A stretch of DNA of 64,000 nt from Letharia columbiana (taxonomy: Eukaryota > Ascomycota > Lecanoromycetes > Lecanorales > Parmeliaceae), in contig NW_023501042.1 of NCBI RefSeq assembly GCF_014066305.1, positions 434,001-498,000 on the forward strand, given 5' to 3'. The notes beneath the pieces were generated by a model that saw only the letters and a program-made list of their open reading frames with translations, had not been told where the DNA came from and made no database searches. Both the position numbers and the translations under genes were made by a program. Of the stretch, positions 50,736 to 64,000 are shown one piece after another (position 1 is the stretch's first letter; the number at the start of each line of letters is the position of its first letter).

Positions 50736-51205
50736 AAGTAAAGGCCCTATAAATTAAATTTATAATTATTTTTTTAATTAAGAGCTATCGAGTAAATAGA
50801 TAAATAATCTTTAATAAGCGAACTTTAATAAGCGGGCTATTCGGCTATCGAGCGAACTTTAATAAGCGATATTTAAATTTCTTACGCTTTAATAATTATT
50901 AGATTAAATTTAGAAATTCTTTTTTTATCTAAAAGTTCTTATTTCGTTCTATAATTTTAGAAAGAAATCTTAAAATTTTAATAGAAAATAAAAAAGTTAT
51001 TCTAAAATTAAATAATATATATCTATTTTTTAATTAGAGCTATTCGATTATATTTTTTTTATAATTATAAATACTAATTTATTTATTCGCGATAATTTAG
51101 TTAATCTAATTAAAGAGCGTAGTAACTCTAAATTTATAATTAACTATATATATAAATTTAAGATTTTTAAGCTTAACTCTATTTTATTCTATTATATATA
51201 TTAAT
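50736..51205 (-). repeat. Long terminal inverted repeat, right arm B' (heavily mutated)
   Basis: About 470 bp in the same orientation as right arm A' (16964-17396). Landmarks are aagtaaaggccctataaatt, gagctatcgagtaaatag, three gcgaactttaataagcg-type short repeats, aaagagcgtagtaactct, and the outer end ttatatatattaat. Its inverted partner of similar decay is 16194-16581, some 35 kb away. Confidence 0.83.
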
Positions 51206-54200
51206 AGAATTAATTATTAATTACTAACTAACTTATTAGCGTATAATTAAACTTCGCGAACTTTTCTTTAAATTTAAACTTAAATTCTTCTTTAAGTTTT
51301 TTATTATATCTATTTTATTCTTCTTTATCTAAAAATCTTATAATTTTATAATATTAATTATTATCTTAAGTTTTACGCGAGCGCTATAAATTAAGATAAG
51401 AACAATAAGCTTTTTATATACTACTTCCTTTCTTTTTTTTTTTTTTTTTTTATTTATTATAATATTATAATAATTAGAAAGATAATTAGAAAGATACTTA
51501 GAAGTTATATTTTATTTTCTTCTTATAAAATATCTTTTAAATACTATCGTTTATAGATCTAGTAAATATATATACTATAAAATTAACATAATAGTAATTT
51601 TATATAGCGAGAAGATAAATAATAATAGAATTATAAATAATCTATTATTAAAAGTAAAAGATAAGATTCTCTATTATTATAAAGTAAAATTAAATTTATA
51701 ATTTTAATTATATATATAGAAGTAGATAATATAAATAATCTTTAGCGAATACTTCGCGATAATAATCTTTTAGTTAAATTCTTCTTATTTTTATCGCTAT
51801 TAAGATCTTATAATTATTTAATTAATATTAAAAATTATAAGCGTAAAGCGATAGAAGAGCTCTCTTAGAATTCTTATATTATTAAATCTTATTAATATAT
51901 AATAGCTCTCGAAGTATATAATTTACTTAGAGCTCGCTTATAAAAAGTATATAATATTAATCTTAATACGATATTAATTATGCGAGAGATAAAGTTAAAA
52001 ATATAGATAGATTTAAAAGCGTAAGTTTAGAGAAGTAGAAAAAGATATTATAAGAGATTAAAGATATATACTTTTATAAATAATAAGATCGACTATATTA
52101 TAGTATTATTAGATATTAATATATATAATTTTTTTATTTAATATTCTAAAGAGAAAGTATATATCTATATTAGCTATATAATTAAGTCTAAATAATTAAA
52201 AATAGAAAAGCGCTATTAATAACGATAAGAGTATAATCTTATAATAAAAAGATTTAATAGAGAAGAAAATATTAAATAATTCTTATCTATCTCATAATTT
52301 TAAGATAAATAAAAAAAGAGAAAGAATAAGAGATAAGTATATTATTAGATAATAACTTAAAGTTATTAATTAGATTATCTAATATAATTAAGTAATCTTA
52401 TAAATAGAGATTACTTCTTTATTTTTATAATAATTTAAAAGTTTTAATAGAGAGCTTATTAGTCTCTATAAGCGAAAATAATATATATTAACTCTTATAA
52501 CTATAAATTTTATTATATAATTAAGATATATAAGTATAGAGATTTTACGATATAGAACTATTCTTCTAAAATCGATTATAAGATATACTATTATTATTTC
52601 TCGCGTATATAAAATTATTAACTTATAATTTTTAGATTAAAAAAATATATAATTATATATAAACGAATTCTATAGTAAATACTCTTTTTATTTATTACTC
52701 TCTCTTTAATAAAAGTATACTAAAAATCACCTAGACTAATTAATTAAAATTCGATTTATTATCTTTATATATTTATTTTAATAAGATTAAGCGCGTAGTA
52801 TAAAGGAATTTAATAGTATAATAATTTAATATAAATAATAATAATTTTCTAGATTTATTAGACTCGGCTAAATAATAATTAAAGAATTATAATTATACGC
52901 TAAATAAATAAAAGTTAGATAAAGATAACGATAGAATAGAAGAGATCTTTCGAATAATAGCTAATAACTATAATAATAAGATTTTAAATCGCTTTTTATT
53001 CTTATTATTAAGATATAAATACTTAGATATAAGAGCTTAAAAGAAGAGATTATAATAGATTTCGCTATCTATTAATTAGAAAGATACTTAGAATTTTATA
53101 ATATAAATTCTTTTCTCTTATATCGAACGCTAATTCTTAGAGTCTATAAATCTTTTTTAAGATAATTAAGAGGTAGTAGACTTACTAATATATTACTTAA
53201 TAGCTCTTTATCGTTAATCTCTTAATTCTTTATAAAAGCTACTTCTTATACTTAATAATAGCGAAGCGATAACTTTATATTATTAAGTTTTTAGTCGTTT
53301 ACGCTATCTATCTTATAAGCCTCTTTAATATTTCTATTAAGAGTTATAATCGATTTTAAGATATAATTCTTTTTAATTATAATATCTTTTTTACGCGATA
53401 AGTACTTTCTATTTATAGATATATCTTAGAAATAAATAATACTTCTCGATTAAGGTTTATATCTTAGATATTTATATTCGTTAGATATACGTTTTTCTTT
53501 AAATCTTTCTTCTTATTAGCTTTAATATTTCTATTAAATTTACTCTTATCTTTCTTTCTTAACTTTTTAACTTTTTCTTCTTTAATCTTATAAATAATAT
53601 CTTAAATTTCTACTATTATATTAAATTCTTACTTCTAATTTAATTTATATTAAGTTCGTTTATAACTATTATTTAACTTATAATACTATAGAGATTTAAG
53701 AATTTAAGATCTTATTTTATACTCTCGATATATATACGTAATTAATATTATCGCTTAAGACTCTTTATTAAAGTAATTATTATTACGCCTTAAGCGTCCC
53801 TTTACTTACTTATATTTAATATTTCTTCTTCTCTCTTATACGCGTAATAGACATAGTCAATTCTATAATCTAGATCTTAAATCTTAGACTTCGCGTAGAG
53901 CTAAAATAATACTTTATAGTAATTAAGTATAAATTTCTAATTCCCGATATTTAGTTAGAGTTTAAAGCGTACTTTTATAAATTAGAAAGAAATATTTATC
54001 GATTAATCTTTAATCTCGATATTTTTATTTTATTAAATATCTTTATAGATAAAGCTATTAACGATATAAGAATATAGAGATAATAGAAATTTTATACTCT
54101 CGTAGATTATCTTAATAAGCTTTTATAGAAAAAATCTATATTTATAAATTATTCGAATTCTTATTCGATCTATAAACGCGTTTTATAGTTTAACTATATT

Positions 54201-55457
54201 TTATTTATATAGATTAATACTAAGTATTATCTCTTTCTTAGTAATCTTCTTATTAATAATATAGATTATATTTAGATTCTTACTTCTAATCTAAGTTTAT
54301 ATTAAGATCATTTATAACTATTATTTAACTTATAATACTTTAAAATTTAAGAATTTAAGATCTTATATTTCGTATTAAAATTATTAGCTATATATTTATT
54401 TCAAATAAGAAGTTCTCGCTAATAAAGAGAATATAAAGAGATTATTATTAGAAGAATAAATTTATATATTTTTCGATAATTAGAAAGATAATTAGAATTC
54501 TATTCTATATTAAGTATCTTAACCTCTCTTCTATCTAAGTAAAGTACTTTTAACTATCTTATTCTTATTATTTACATACTTTCTTCTTATTATATATTAA
54601 TATATTATTTATATAAGCTTTATATTCTTAATTATTAATATAACTCTTTTATTATAAATAGCGTAGAGATTATTAACTATATAATTTATTAATAGAATAA
54701 CAACTTAATAGAAAGCTAATATACGATAAAATTTCGATATTAGAGTCGCTTTAATAGCTTCTTATAACGTATTTAATATAGAAGTCTAAATTCGTATAGT
54801 ACGATAAGATAATAATATTATATTAATAATCTCTCATATTATACGAGCGAAAGGTCTTTTTAAAAGAAGTAAATTAGTTAATTTCTAATATCTTTTAATC
54901 TCCCATAAAGTAATAGCTAAAATATTATTAATTATATATATATATTACTTATTAATATATTATATTACTATACTTACTTTCTTACTTTTAATATCGATTT
55001 TTAGTCTTTATAAGTAAAGACCTCGATATACTCTTTCTTACGATCTTTATATCGAGAGCGCGAATAACTAAAGACTTATCTTATTCGATTTTTTTCGTAA
55101 TTATCTTTTTACGACTAGAAGACTTTAGAATTTTCTTTTAACTTAAAGTCTTAATATAAAGATTAAATAAGATAATTATTCGACTAATTATTTATATCGT
55201 TAAGAAGATTATTAAGATTTATATTATCTTTTAAATAGAATCGACTTAATATATAAATCAATATCGCTATCTCTATATAATAATAATATAATAAAATCGC
55301 TATCGAGATTAATAATTATTAATAATATATTATTATTAAATTAGATTAAGGACGAATAAGATAAAATAATTATAATATAAAATATCGATAAGAGAAAATA
55401 TTTAAGATATTAAGAAAGAAAGAAAGAGAGAATTTCTACTTATAGCTTTAATATTTT
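51206..55457. other. Unassigned AT-rich, RIP-mutated sequence
   Basis: About 4.25 kb. It contains a homopolymer run (t)n at about 51,432-51,450, and a ~95-bp direct repeat at about 53,625-53,717 and 54,277-54,370 (shared word tttataactattatttaac). Partly open plus-strand frames near 51.86-52.3 kb were not recognised. Confidence 0.5.
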
Positions 55458-56955
55458 AAAATCTATCTAGCGTTATACTAGCGAAGTCTATTAAATTTAA
55501 TCTATTAAATAACGCTATATAATATAATAATTATACTTTTAATTATTATTATAATTATACTAGTTAACTCTAAAGAAACTAATCTTTTAACTAGAAGATT
55601 TATATCTAGATATTTAATAACTATATATTAGAATATACTTACTTTAAATTCTAGATATAAATATCTTTACTCTTAGATGAGATAAAGAAGCTATAGATTT
55701 AAAATCGAATATTACTAAGAGTCACCTACTATTTTCTATTATATTTTAGCTATTTACGATTATTAATATACTTTTAATAAGAAACGTACTATTACTATAT
55801 AATTTTCGTTATTTATTTCGATATTAATAAGTAACTATAGAAACTAAAGCTATCAAATATAGAGATACTCGCTAATAAGAAAGACGTACTATTACTATAC
55901 GAATTTAATCGCGATATTAATAATAATTATAGAAATTAAAGCTATCGAATATAGAAATACCCCGTTAATAAGAAAGGCGTACTATTACTATACGAATTTA
56001 ATCGCGATATTAATAGTAATTATAGAAATTAAAGCTATCGAATATAGAGATACCCGCTAATAAGAAAGGTTTTTTTTATTATTATTATAGAATTTAATCG
56101 CGATATTAATAGTAACTATAGAAATTAAAGCTATCGAGCATAGGAATATAATCTTTAATTTAATATAGATTTTAGAATAAGAAGCCTCTTTTATTAAAGT
56201 AGTAGTATTTTTATAAATATATATCTATATTTAAATCGATTTAAGAAGTTTTATTCTATAAATATAAAATATATAAAGTTATTAGATTAAGTATAATAGT
56301 TAAATATTATTAATTAAGCGTAATAAGTAGAATAATAATTAGAATATCTTATTCTTAACTTAGAATAGTTTTTCTTTTATTTATTATATATTTTCTTTTT
56401 ATAAAAACTACGTCTAGACTTTAATAATACTATATTATTATTTATAAGCTTATATCTTATTATAATTATCTAAAGAAGCTATATATCTTTTAATTATAAA
56501 GTAATTCTTTTTATATAAAATATATATAATTAAGCCGCTAGATATTAGTTAGTAATTTTCTTTATTTATAATTATTAAAGAGTAAGTTATATTATTAAAA
56601 TTACTCGCTAATTTTATCTTTATAGCTTCTTAAAGTATTTATAATATAGAGATTTAAATTCGAAGCGAATTAATCGATTTTAAAGTTATATAAATTAAGA
56701 TCTTCTTTATTATTTAAGTAAATATAATTTAAGAAATAATTAAATTTATTAATCTCTACTATTCGCGAATTTTCTTTAATATATAAACTTTTAAGTCTAA
56801 TTAGTAATAATATAATTAACGTATATAATTAATTTACTATTTAATTTAGATATATATAATTAATATAATTACGCACTTTTCTTATTTATAATTATACTTT
56901 TTAAACTTCGCGTATAATCTTCTAATCTTCGCCTTCGCGAAGTCTTATCTTTACT
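55458..56955 (+). repeat. Inverted duplication, left arm
   Basis: About 1.5 kb that matches the reverse complement of 62,063-64,000. The outer limit in the window is tctatctagcgttatactagcg at 55458 (the reverse complement of the last bases of the window) and the inner limit is near the ttcgcgaagtctta stretch at about 56,950. It carries about four copies of a ~92-bp tandem unit. Confidence 0.9.
55770..56150 (+). repeat. ~92-bp tandem array in the left arm
   Basis: Units are marked by cgtactattactata at 55785, 55885 and 55978, and a decayed copy near 56070 (spacings 100, 93, 92). Each unit contains aatttaatcgcgatattaa and aaagctatcgaatatag. Confidence 0.88.
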
Positions 56956-59900
56956 TTACTTCGATAATTTAAATAAGTCTAAATTAATAGTTAATAAATT
57001 ATTAATAATTTTTTAAAGTTTTCGCGATTATCGAGTTAATAGCTTTAATAAATAATAATATTATATATTAACGAATTATAATTAATATTATAATTAATTA
57101 TTATATTAAGAGATATAGCGCTATTAGATATATACTTACTTTATAAAAATAATATTATTAATTTAATTTAATTATAGAATATAGAGAAAATAATTTTATT
57201 TTCTTTAGATATAGATAGTATTATAATAAATAAGCGTATTATAATATAAATACTATAATAATAAAAAGAATTTTTAAAAAAGAAGAGAGTAAATTAGAAA
57301 AGAATAATATTAAATATTTATTATCGAGCTAACTAATATTATATAACTAAAATCTTATTAGAATAAAATACTATTTAAAGATAGATTAAGTTTAAATATT
57401 AATTAGAAAGCTAATTAGAAAAAGAGATTAATTTTTTTTTTATTAATATATATCGTAGAGCTATATATAAGCGCTTCTTTCTATATTTTAAATATACTTT
57501 AGATATTTATAGCTATATATATACGCCCCTCTTATATTTTATATATATTTCATATATTTCGATATTCTTTATATACGCGATATATCTATTAAAGATAATC
57601 TTATTAATTTAATTAATTTCTATTTAATCTTATATTTATTAGTTATAAGAAGAGCTCTTTATTTTAATATTATAACTTTATTAATTTATTATTCTTAGAT
57701 ATTCGAGTCGCGTATAGCTTATAATTAATTTACTTACTTTCTTCTCTTCTTCTATTATAAAGATAGAAGAAGATATTATTTCTTTTTCGCCTTCGTCTAT
57801 AACGAATTAATTATTATTTTTATAAGATTAAAGATATCGACTTAAAGACGATATCATTTAATTAAAAGCGAAGAATATAATATTTTAATATTTTAACGCT
57901 TAAGTAAAAGATATTATAATATTACTTAAATAAAAGAGAGTTATATTAATAAGAAAGATATTAATATTTAAAAATAATCTTAGCGCGATAAAAGATTTAA
58001 TTTTTATATATAGAAGATTTAGATAATAACTAGTTTAGCTAATTAAATTATTAAAGCGTTTAAATTAGATTTTAATTCTATATTAATATCTAATAAAATA
58101 AATTTAATAGTTTTAAGATATTAATATACGCTCTTATTAATATAGCTAGCGATTAGAATATTAATTAAATAAATATAATTTTTAATTCTAATAATTAAAA
58201 TAATATAGTAATAAATAAGTATTAATATTAAAGCGAATAAAGTATATATTATATTAAGTAGAAAAGCGTTAATAGCTAGACTAATTAGAGTTTTAAATTA
58301 ATAAAATTAAATATTAATTCTATATTAGCGTTATTATATACTTTTAAATATATAATTACTAATTATAACATTAATTAGAAAGAATTAATCTTTAATTTAA
58401 AATATCGAAAATAATATAGCGATATATTATTAAATAATATAAGTTATTAAAGCGATATAAGTTTCTATTATAGCGAGAAGATAGAATTTATATATTAAAT
58501 ATTAATCTCATTTTATTTCTAATATTTTATTTATTTATATATCTCTTTTAATTTCTCTTTAAATATCTTAATCTTAAGATATTAATTAGATCTTTATTTA
58601 GCGTAAACTTAACTTTCTTAATTAACGATACTTAAGTATAAGATATTAATAAATATATTTCGATATAAAGATAGTAATAAATCTTACTTTCTTTTTAATA
58701 TTAATAATAAAAAATAATAAATATAGTAATAAATAAAGATAGTATAGATTATATAGAATTAGTTTAAATCTAATAGCGATCATTAACCTATTTATTAAGG
58801 CTTAGAAATTAGAAAATTCTAGAAGTAAATATAATTTAACGAATATACGCTCGTCGATTTCGAGAAGTTATATATTATTTATTATTACTATAATAAGATT
58901 CTAATTTATTTATTTATAGATTATAAAATAAGCGATATAATAGTATATATTAAGTTTAAGAGATATATTAAGAAATCTAATTTAAGTAGTTTATAATAAA
59001 CGAATCTAATTAATAATTATAAAAATTAGATATATTTCTAAACTAGATAATATAAATTATTAATAAATAAAACGATAAATAGAATATCTAGCTTACTATT
59101 TACTCTAGAAAAGATAATATTAAAATTCTCTTATAATACTAGAAGATCGAAAGCTTATACGCGAAGACTTCTTCAAAATAATTTTATCGCTAAATTATAA
59201 ATATTAATATTTTATTTATAATTACTAATAATTCTAAGATACTATAACTCTTACGCTATCTCGACTTTAATATATAATTAAAATTAATATTTATTATAAA
59301 GAATTAATTAATAAAAAAAGCTATAGAGCTAGAGATAAAATTATTAAAGAATTTATTAGTCGATAATATTAAAGTCTCTCTAACTCTAAATTATTAATTA
59401 TCTTATAATTATTAATTATTTATAATAATTCTAATTTTTTTATTAATATTAATTAGTAATAATATAAGATTCTTATAGACTTTAAATATATCGAAGATAA
59501 ATATATTAGTTAGAAACTTATAAGTATTATTAATTTAATTCTTATAAAATATAAGATTTAATTTTATATATTTAAATTTATAACTAATAACGCTAGTAAT
59601 AATAATATACTCTTCGACAATTTAATTATTTATCTTTTTATTTTTGTAATAAATAACTCGCTTAATATTAAAGAATTTAAGTCTCTTAAATTATTTATAA
59701 TATATTTTTTATATAGCGTATATTATTTAATTAATCTTAAAAGAACTTCTAGATAATATTAGAGTTATTTTAATAAATAAGAAATTTTAGAGAAGCTAAA
59801 ATAATAAAGAAGATAAGAATTAAGTTTAAATAAGTATAATTAATCTATCGATAACTCTAATAAAGATATAATATTTCTTATTATTATTCTAATTATTATA

Positions 59901-62062
59901 TTATTAATTATATTAAAATTTAAAAAATTATTATATATATTAATATTAGCGACTAGCGTAAAGAGATCTTTTTTATATTATAAGCTAAACGACTTTAAGA
60001 TAAAAATATTTTAATATTAGATAAATATTAATCTTCTAAAAAAAAGTAATATTATTAGAGATACTCTTTTAAGCTCTTTTAGAATATTAAGACTCGCTAA
60101 AATTTAATTTATTAGATATTAATCCGCGCTCTACTTCTTTATATTAATATTATATACTTTTTAAAGAATAGATTAACTATCTACTTAAGATTAAGTAATA
60201 AAAAATAATTATAAATAAAAATTATAGTCTAGACGTCTAAATAATTTTTAATTAATTTCTAATAGATTTAATATTTAATTTAGCTTATTAGATCTTTTTA
60301 TAAATTTATAAAATTAATAAATAGAGAAAAGAAGATTATAATTTACTACGTCTTTAATATTTATAATTATCTATTTAATTATATAGATAAAAAGCTCGGA
60401 AAATTAAGAAGAAAGAGAGTTTCTTAAAAAAAGAACTTTTTAAAGCTTTTAAGACGGCTCACGAGAAATTAACTATCTATTATAATCGAACTTAATTAGA
60501 TTTAAACTATCTATATAAATAAGTTACGCTTTTATATTTAAATTATAATAATATAAAATTAAAGAAATTAAATTAAAAGATTAATATTAGAAAGAAGTTA
60601 TAGATAAAGATCTACTAAAAAGCGCTTAAAAAGATATTTTAAAATTATTAAAATATTAATATAAGTAGTTAATTATAAAGAGCTAAGCGAATAAATTAAT
60701 TAAATAAAAATACGCTTAATTAAGCGATAAAATTTAAGATTAAGAATTTAGATAATAAGAATAAATATAATTAGCTTTAGTAATATAGAAGAAATAATAA
60801 GTCTTCTAATTATTATTCTAGTTATAATCTTACTTCTAATCTTTATAAAGCTTCTTTTAATAATCTAGCGAATCTTTTAATTTTAAAGTAATAAAAGAAA
60901 TTAAAGTTTAAATACGCTATAGTCGCTCAAATAACTTATAATATTCTTTATTCTCTCGCGAGAGGCTATTATATATAAGCGATACTTTCTTAATAACTAA
61001 AAGATATTATAATACTTTAGAAGTATTATTTATTAGCGATATTTTATACTCTAATAATAATTCTTTATATAAAGTATTAAGAAAATAAGCTTAAATAGAT
61101 TAGACTTAATCTTAAAGAAGATCTTAATATATCGAATTAGATTAAAAGAGCTAATAGTACTTTATATAAAAACTTAATTAATATTTATAATAATTATATT
61201 AACGAAGATAATAAGCTTATAAAAAGTACTTCGATAAGTTTAATATTTATAAATTTATTAAGATATATTATTAATACTTCTATAATATATAGAGAGATAA
61301 TTAATAGATTTATAGTTAGAGAGAGTTAATAATAATAGATTTAATCTTAAAAAAGAGATTTAAAATAATTTAAAAAGCGAATTTATTTATAAATAGTTAA
61401 TAAGTTTAATTAGATAGAGATAGATTTAGAGATATTTAAAAGAATTAAGATAGAGTAGAATAGAAGAGTAAGATTAGAGTTTAAGAGAAGAATAAATATA
61501 AAGTTTATTAAGCTTATCTAACGCGTTAAGATAAATATATAAATAAGAGATAATTATAGAATTTTATTCTTATAATATTTAAAGATTTAAAATTTAGAAT
61601 ATTCTTTTATATTATAATTTTAAGAAGAAGAATAGAGACGCTTATAGTTCTAATTATTATTCTAATTATTAATATTAATAAAAAGATAAATAGCTATATT
61701 AAATTACTCTTTATATTCCCTCTCTCTTAATAAAGAAGAATAAATATATTCTATATATCTTAGTCGGATTATTCTATAAATATAGAAATCTTAGTAAGAA
61801 TATTTTATATATATATTATTTCATAATATAATCTCATAGATATATTATATCGTAGAATATCCCGCTAAGATCTCGAACCTCATATTAGAAAAATGATATG
61901 ATATTCGACCCTATTTATATTATACTCGGGTACGATATAATATTACTTAATATGAAATATTTTATAAAATATATTATATAAATCTTAATAATCTATACTA
62001 TATTAGAGTATAATTATAATAGATTAATATTTTATATTATACTATATCTTTTCGACTAGTAA
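56956..62062. other. Spacer between the inverted arms, unassigned
   Basis: About 5.1 kb of AT-rich sequence. If the arms are element ends this is the element body. A plus-strand frame around 60.7-60.95 kb reads NKSSNYYSSYNLTSNLY with few stops, but I do not recognise a family. The dispersed ctaattattattctaattat motif occurs at about 59,888, 60,806 and 61,650. Confidence 0.45.
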
Positions 62063-64000
62063 ATAAGACTTTATAAAGATAAAGATTAGAAGATTATACG
62101 CTATAGTTTAAAAAGTATAATTATAAATAAGAAAAATATATAAATATATTAATTATATATATCTAAATTAAGTAATAAATTAATTATACGCGTTAATTAT
62201 ATTATTACTAATTAAACTTTAAAACTTATATATTAAAGAAAAATCGTAAATTATAAAGATTATTTAATTTAATTATTTTTTAAATTATATTTATTTAGAT
62301 AATAAAGAAGATCTTAATTTATATAGCTTTAAATTTAATTAATTTACTTCGAATTTAAATCTTTATATTAAATATACTTTAAGAAATTATAAAGATAAAA
62401 TTAATAAGCGATTTTAATAATATAATTTACTCTCTAATAATTATAAATAAAAAAAATTACTAATTAATATCTAGCGATTTAATTATATATATTTTATATA
62501 AAAAGAATTACTTTATAATTAAAAGATATATAATTTTTTAAATAATTATAATAAGATATAAGTTTATAAATAATAATATAATATTATTAAAGTCTAGATA
62601 TAATTTTTATAAAAAGAAAATATATAATAAATAAAAGAAAAATTATTCTAAGTTAAGAAATAAGATATTCTAATTATTATTCTATTTATTACGCTTAATT
62701 AATAAAATTTAACTATTATACTTAATTTAATAACTTTATATATTTTATATTTATAAAATAAAATTTCTTAAATCGATTTAAATATAAATATATATTTATA
62801 AAAATATTATTACTTTAATAAAAGAGGCTTTTTATTCTAAAATCTATATTAAATCGAAGATTATATTCTTATATTTAATAGTTTTAATTCTTATAGTTAT
62901 TACTAATATCGCGATTAAATTTATATAATAATAATATGTCTTTTTATTAATAAATATTTCTATATTTAATAGCTTTAGTTTTTATAGTTATTATTAGTAT
63001 TATAATTAAATTTATATAATAATAATATATCTTTTTTATTAGCGAGTATTTCTATATTTAATAACTTTAATTTTTATAATTATTATTAATATCGCGATTA
63101 AATTTATATAGTAATAGTACGTCTTTCTTATTAACGAGTATTTTTATATTTAATAATTTTACTTTCTATAATTATTACTAATATCGCGATTAAATTTATA
63201 TAGTAATAATATATCTTTTTTATTAATAAATATCTTTATATTTAATAGCTTTAGTTTCTATAATTATTATTAATATTACGATTAAATTTATATAATAATA
63301 ATATATCTTTCTTATTAATAGATATTCTTATATTCGATAGCTTTAATTTCTATAATTATTATTAATATTATAACTAAATTTGTATAATAATAATACGCCT
63401 TTCTTATTAATAGATATTTCTATATTTAATAACTTTAGTTTCTATAATTATCTATTAATATCGCGATTAAATTCATATAATAATAATATATCTTTTTTAT
63501 TAACGAATATCTCTATATTCGATAGCTTTAGTTTCTTATAGTTATTATTAATATTATAATTAAATTTATATAATAATATATGCCTTTCTTATTAGCGAGT
63601 ATTTTTATATTCGATAATTTTAGTTTTTATAATTATTATTAATATCGCGATTAAATTTATATAGTAATAGTATATCTTTCTTATTAGTAAGTATATTAAT
63701 AATTATAAATAGTTAAAATATAATAGAAAATAGTAGATAACTCTTAATAATATTCGATCTTAAATCTATAGCTTCTTTATCTTATTTAAGAATAAAGATA
63801 TTTATATCTAAAATTTAAAATAAATATATTTTAATATATAGTTATTAAATATCTAGATATAAATCTTTTAATTAAAAAATTAATTTTTTTAAAGTTAACT
63901 AGTATAATTATAATAATAATTAAAAGTATAATTATTATATTATATAATATAATTTAATAAATTAAATTTAATAGACTTCGCTAGTATAACGCTAGATAGA
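62063..64000 (-). repeat. Inverted duplication, right arm (runs off the window)
   Basis: At least 1.94 kb, the reverse complement of 55,458-56,955. It is longer because its tandem array has more copies. Because the match is still perfect in register at position 64,000, the arm may extend further. Confidence 0.9.
62880..63700 (-). repeat. ~92-bp tandem array in the right arm, about nine copies
   Basis: Equivalent positions in successive units fall at about 62940, 63031, 63123, 63215, 63307, 63399, 63492, 63584 and 63676, that is 91-93 bp apart. Units contain taatatcgcgattaaattta and tagctttagtttctata, the inverse of the left-arm unit. Confidence 0.92.

Larger units (their letters stand above)
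14190..64000. other. RIP-mutated AT-rich block (AT isochore), continues past the window
   Basis: Composition changes within about 50 bp near 14,190 and stays very AT-rich to the end. In most lines CA and TG are absent or nearly so, while TA is in great excess and CG still occurs (acgcgaaa, tcgcgata and similar). RIP in Pezizomycotina converts CpA to TpA on both strands of duplicated DNA, and this is its footprint. Stop codons are dense in all frames, mostly TAA and TAG where Gln, Trp or Arg codons would be expected, and no intact gene is present. The content is transposon remains and tandem arrays listed separately. Confidence 0.93.

Noticed and set aside
16194..51205. Maverick/Polinton identity for the B-B' span
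   Set aside because: No polymerase, integrase or packaging signature traced to the span as a unit; the only integrase seen belongs to the Gypsy element.
14190..64000. Mitochondrial DNA or plasmid as explanation of the AT-rich block
   Set aside because: No mitochondrial gene, tRNA or rRNA seen, and nuclear Gypsy and pogo remnants with CpA-specific loss fit RIP.
14190..64000. Centromere or telomere
   Set aside because: No TTAGGG arrays; AT-richness alone cannot distinguish a centromere from an ordinary RIP-mutated block.

Overview
The window is nuclear DNA of a filamentous ascomycete (Pezizomycotina). The genes carry short GT-AG introns with fungal-type branch points, the promoters have pyrimidine-rich tracts, and the repeats bear the mark of repeat-induced point mutation (RIP). 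The class is uncertain; Leotiomycetes is a guess from the style of the glutamate decarboxylase and the bipartite genome, not a demonstrated placement.

The window has two parts that meet near position 14,190. Positions 1-14,190 are ordinary gene-bearing DNA with four genes. In order these are: the 3' part of a large low-complexity/coiled-coil protein of the involucrin-repeat type (+); a Cys/His-rich protein of unknown function (+); a Mep/Amt ammonium transporter (+, 4 exons); and a glutamate decarboxylase (-, 8 exons in my model, one of them 18 nt). The transporter and the decarboxylase are convergent and about 870 bp apart. Both act on nitrogen (ammonium uptake, glutamate to GABA), but nothing in the sequence shows co-regulation.

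Positions 14,190-64,000 are a block of at least 49.8 kb that is roughly four-fifths A+T, with no intact gene. CpA and TpG are almost absent while CpG is still common, which is the signature of RIP and not of CpG-methyl decay. Reading through the stop codons shows what some of it was: a Fot1/pogo-like DD35D transposase at about 17.4-18.6 kb (+), and a Ty3/Gypsy pol at about 39.1-41.5 kb (-). In the pol the integrase keeps the exact DD35E spacing, but all three catalytic residues are mutated. There are also a 2.8-kb directly repeated unit (24.2 and 27.8 kb) with a long damaged frame I could not name, and a set of ~390-470 bp inverted-repeat ends (15.7-17.4 kb and 50.7-51.2 kb). Several tandem arrays (24, 40, 92, 114 and ~270 bp units) are present. 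A large inverted duplication (55.46-56.95 against 62.06-64.0 kb) carries the 92-bp array in both arms and runs off the window.

I found no tRNA, rRNA, CRISPR or telomere repeat. I did not find a novel molecular system. The most interesting material is the nested, RIP-mutated transposon block and its sharp edge just upstream of the glutamate decarboxylase gene. Coordinates inside the AT block are by eye, good to about 10-50 bp for repeats and looser where stated.
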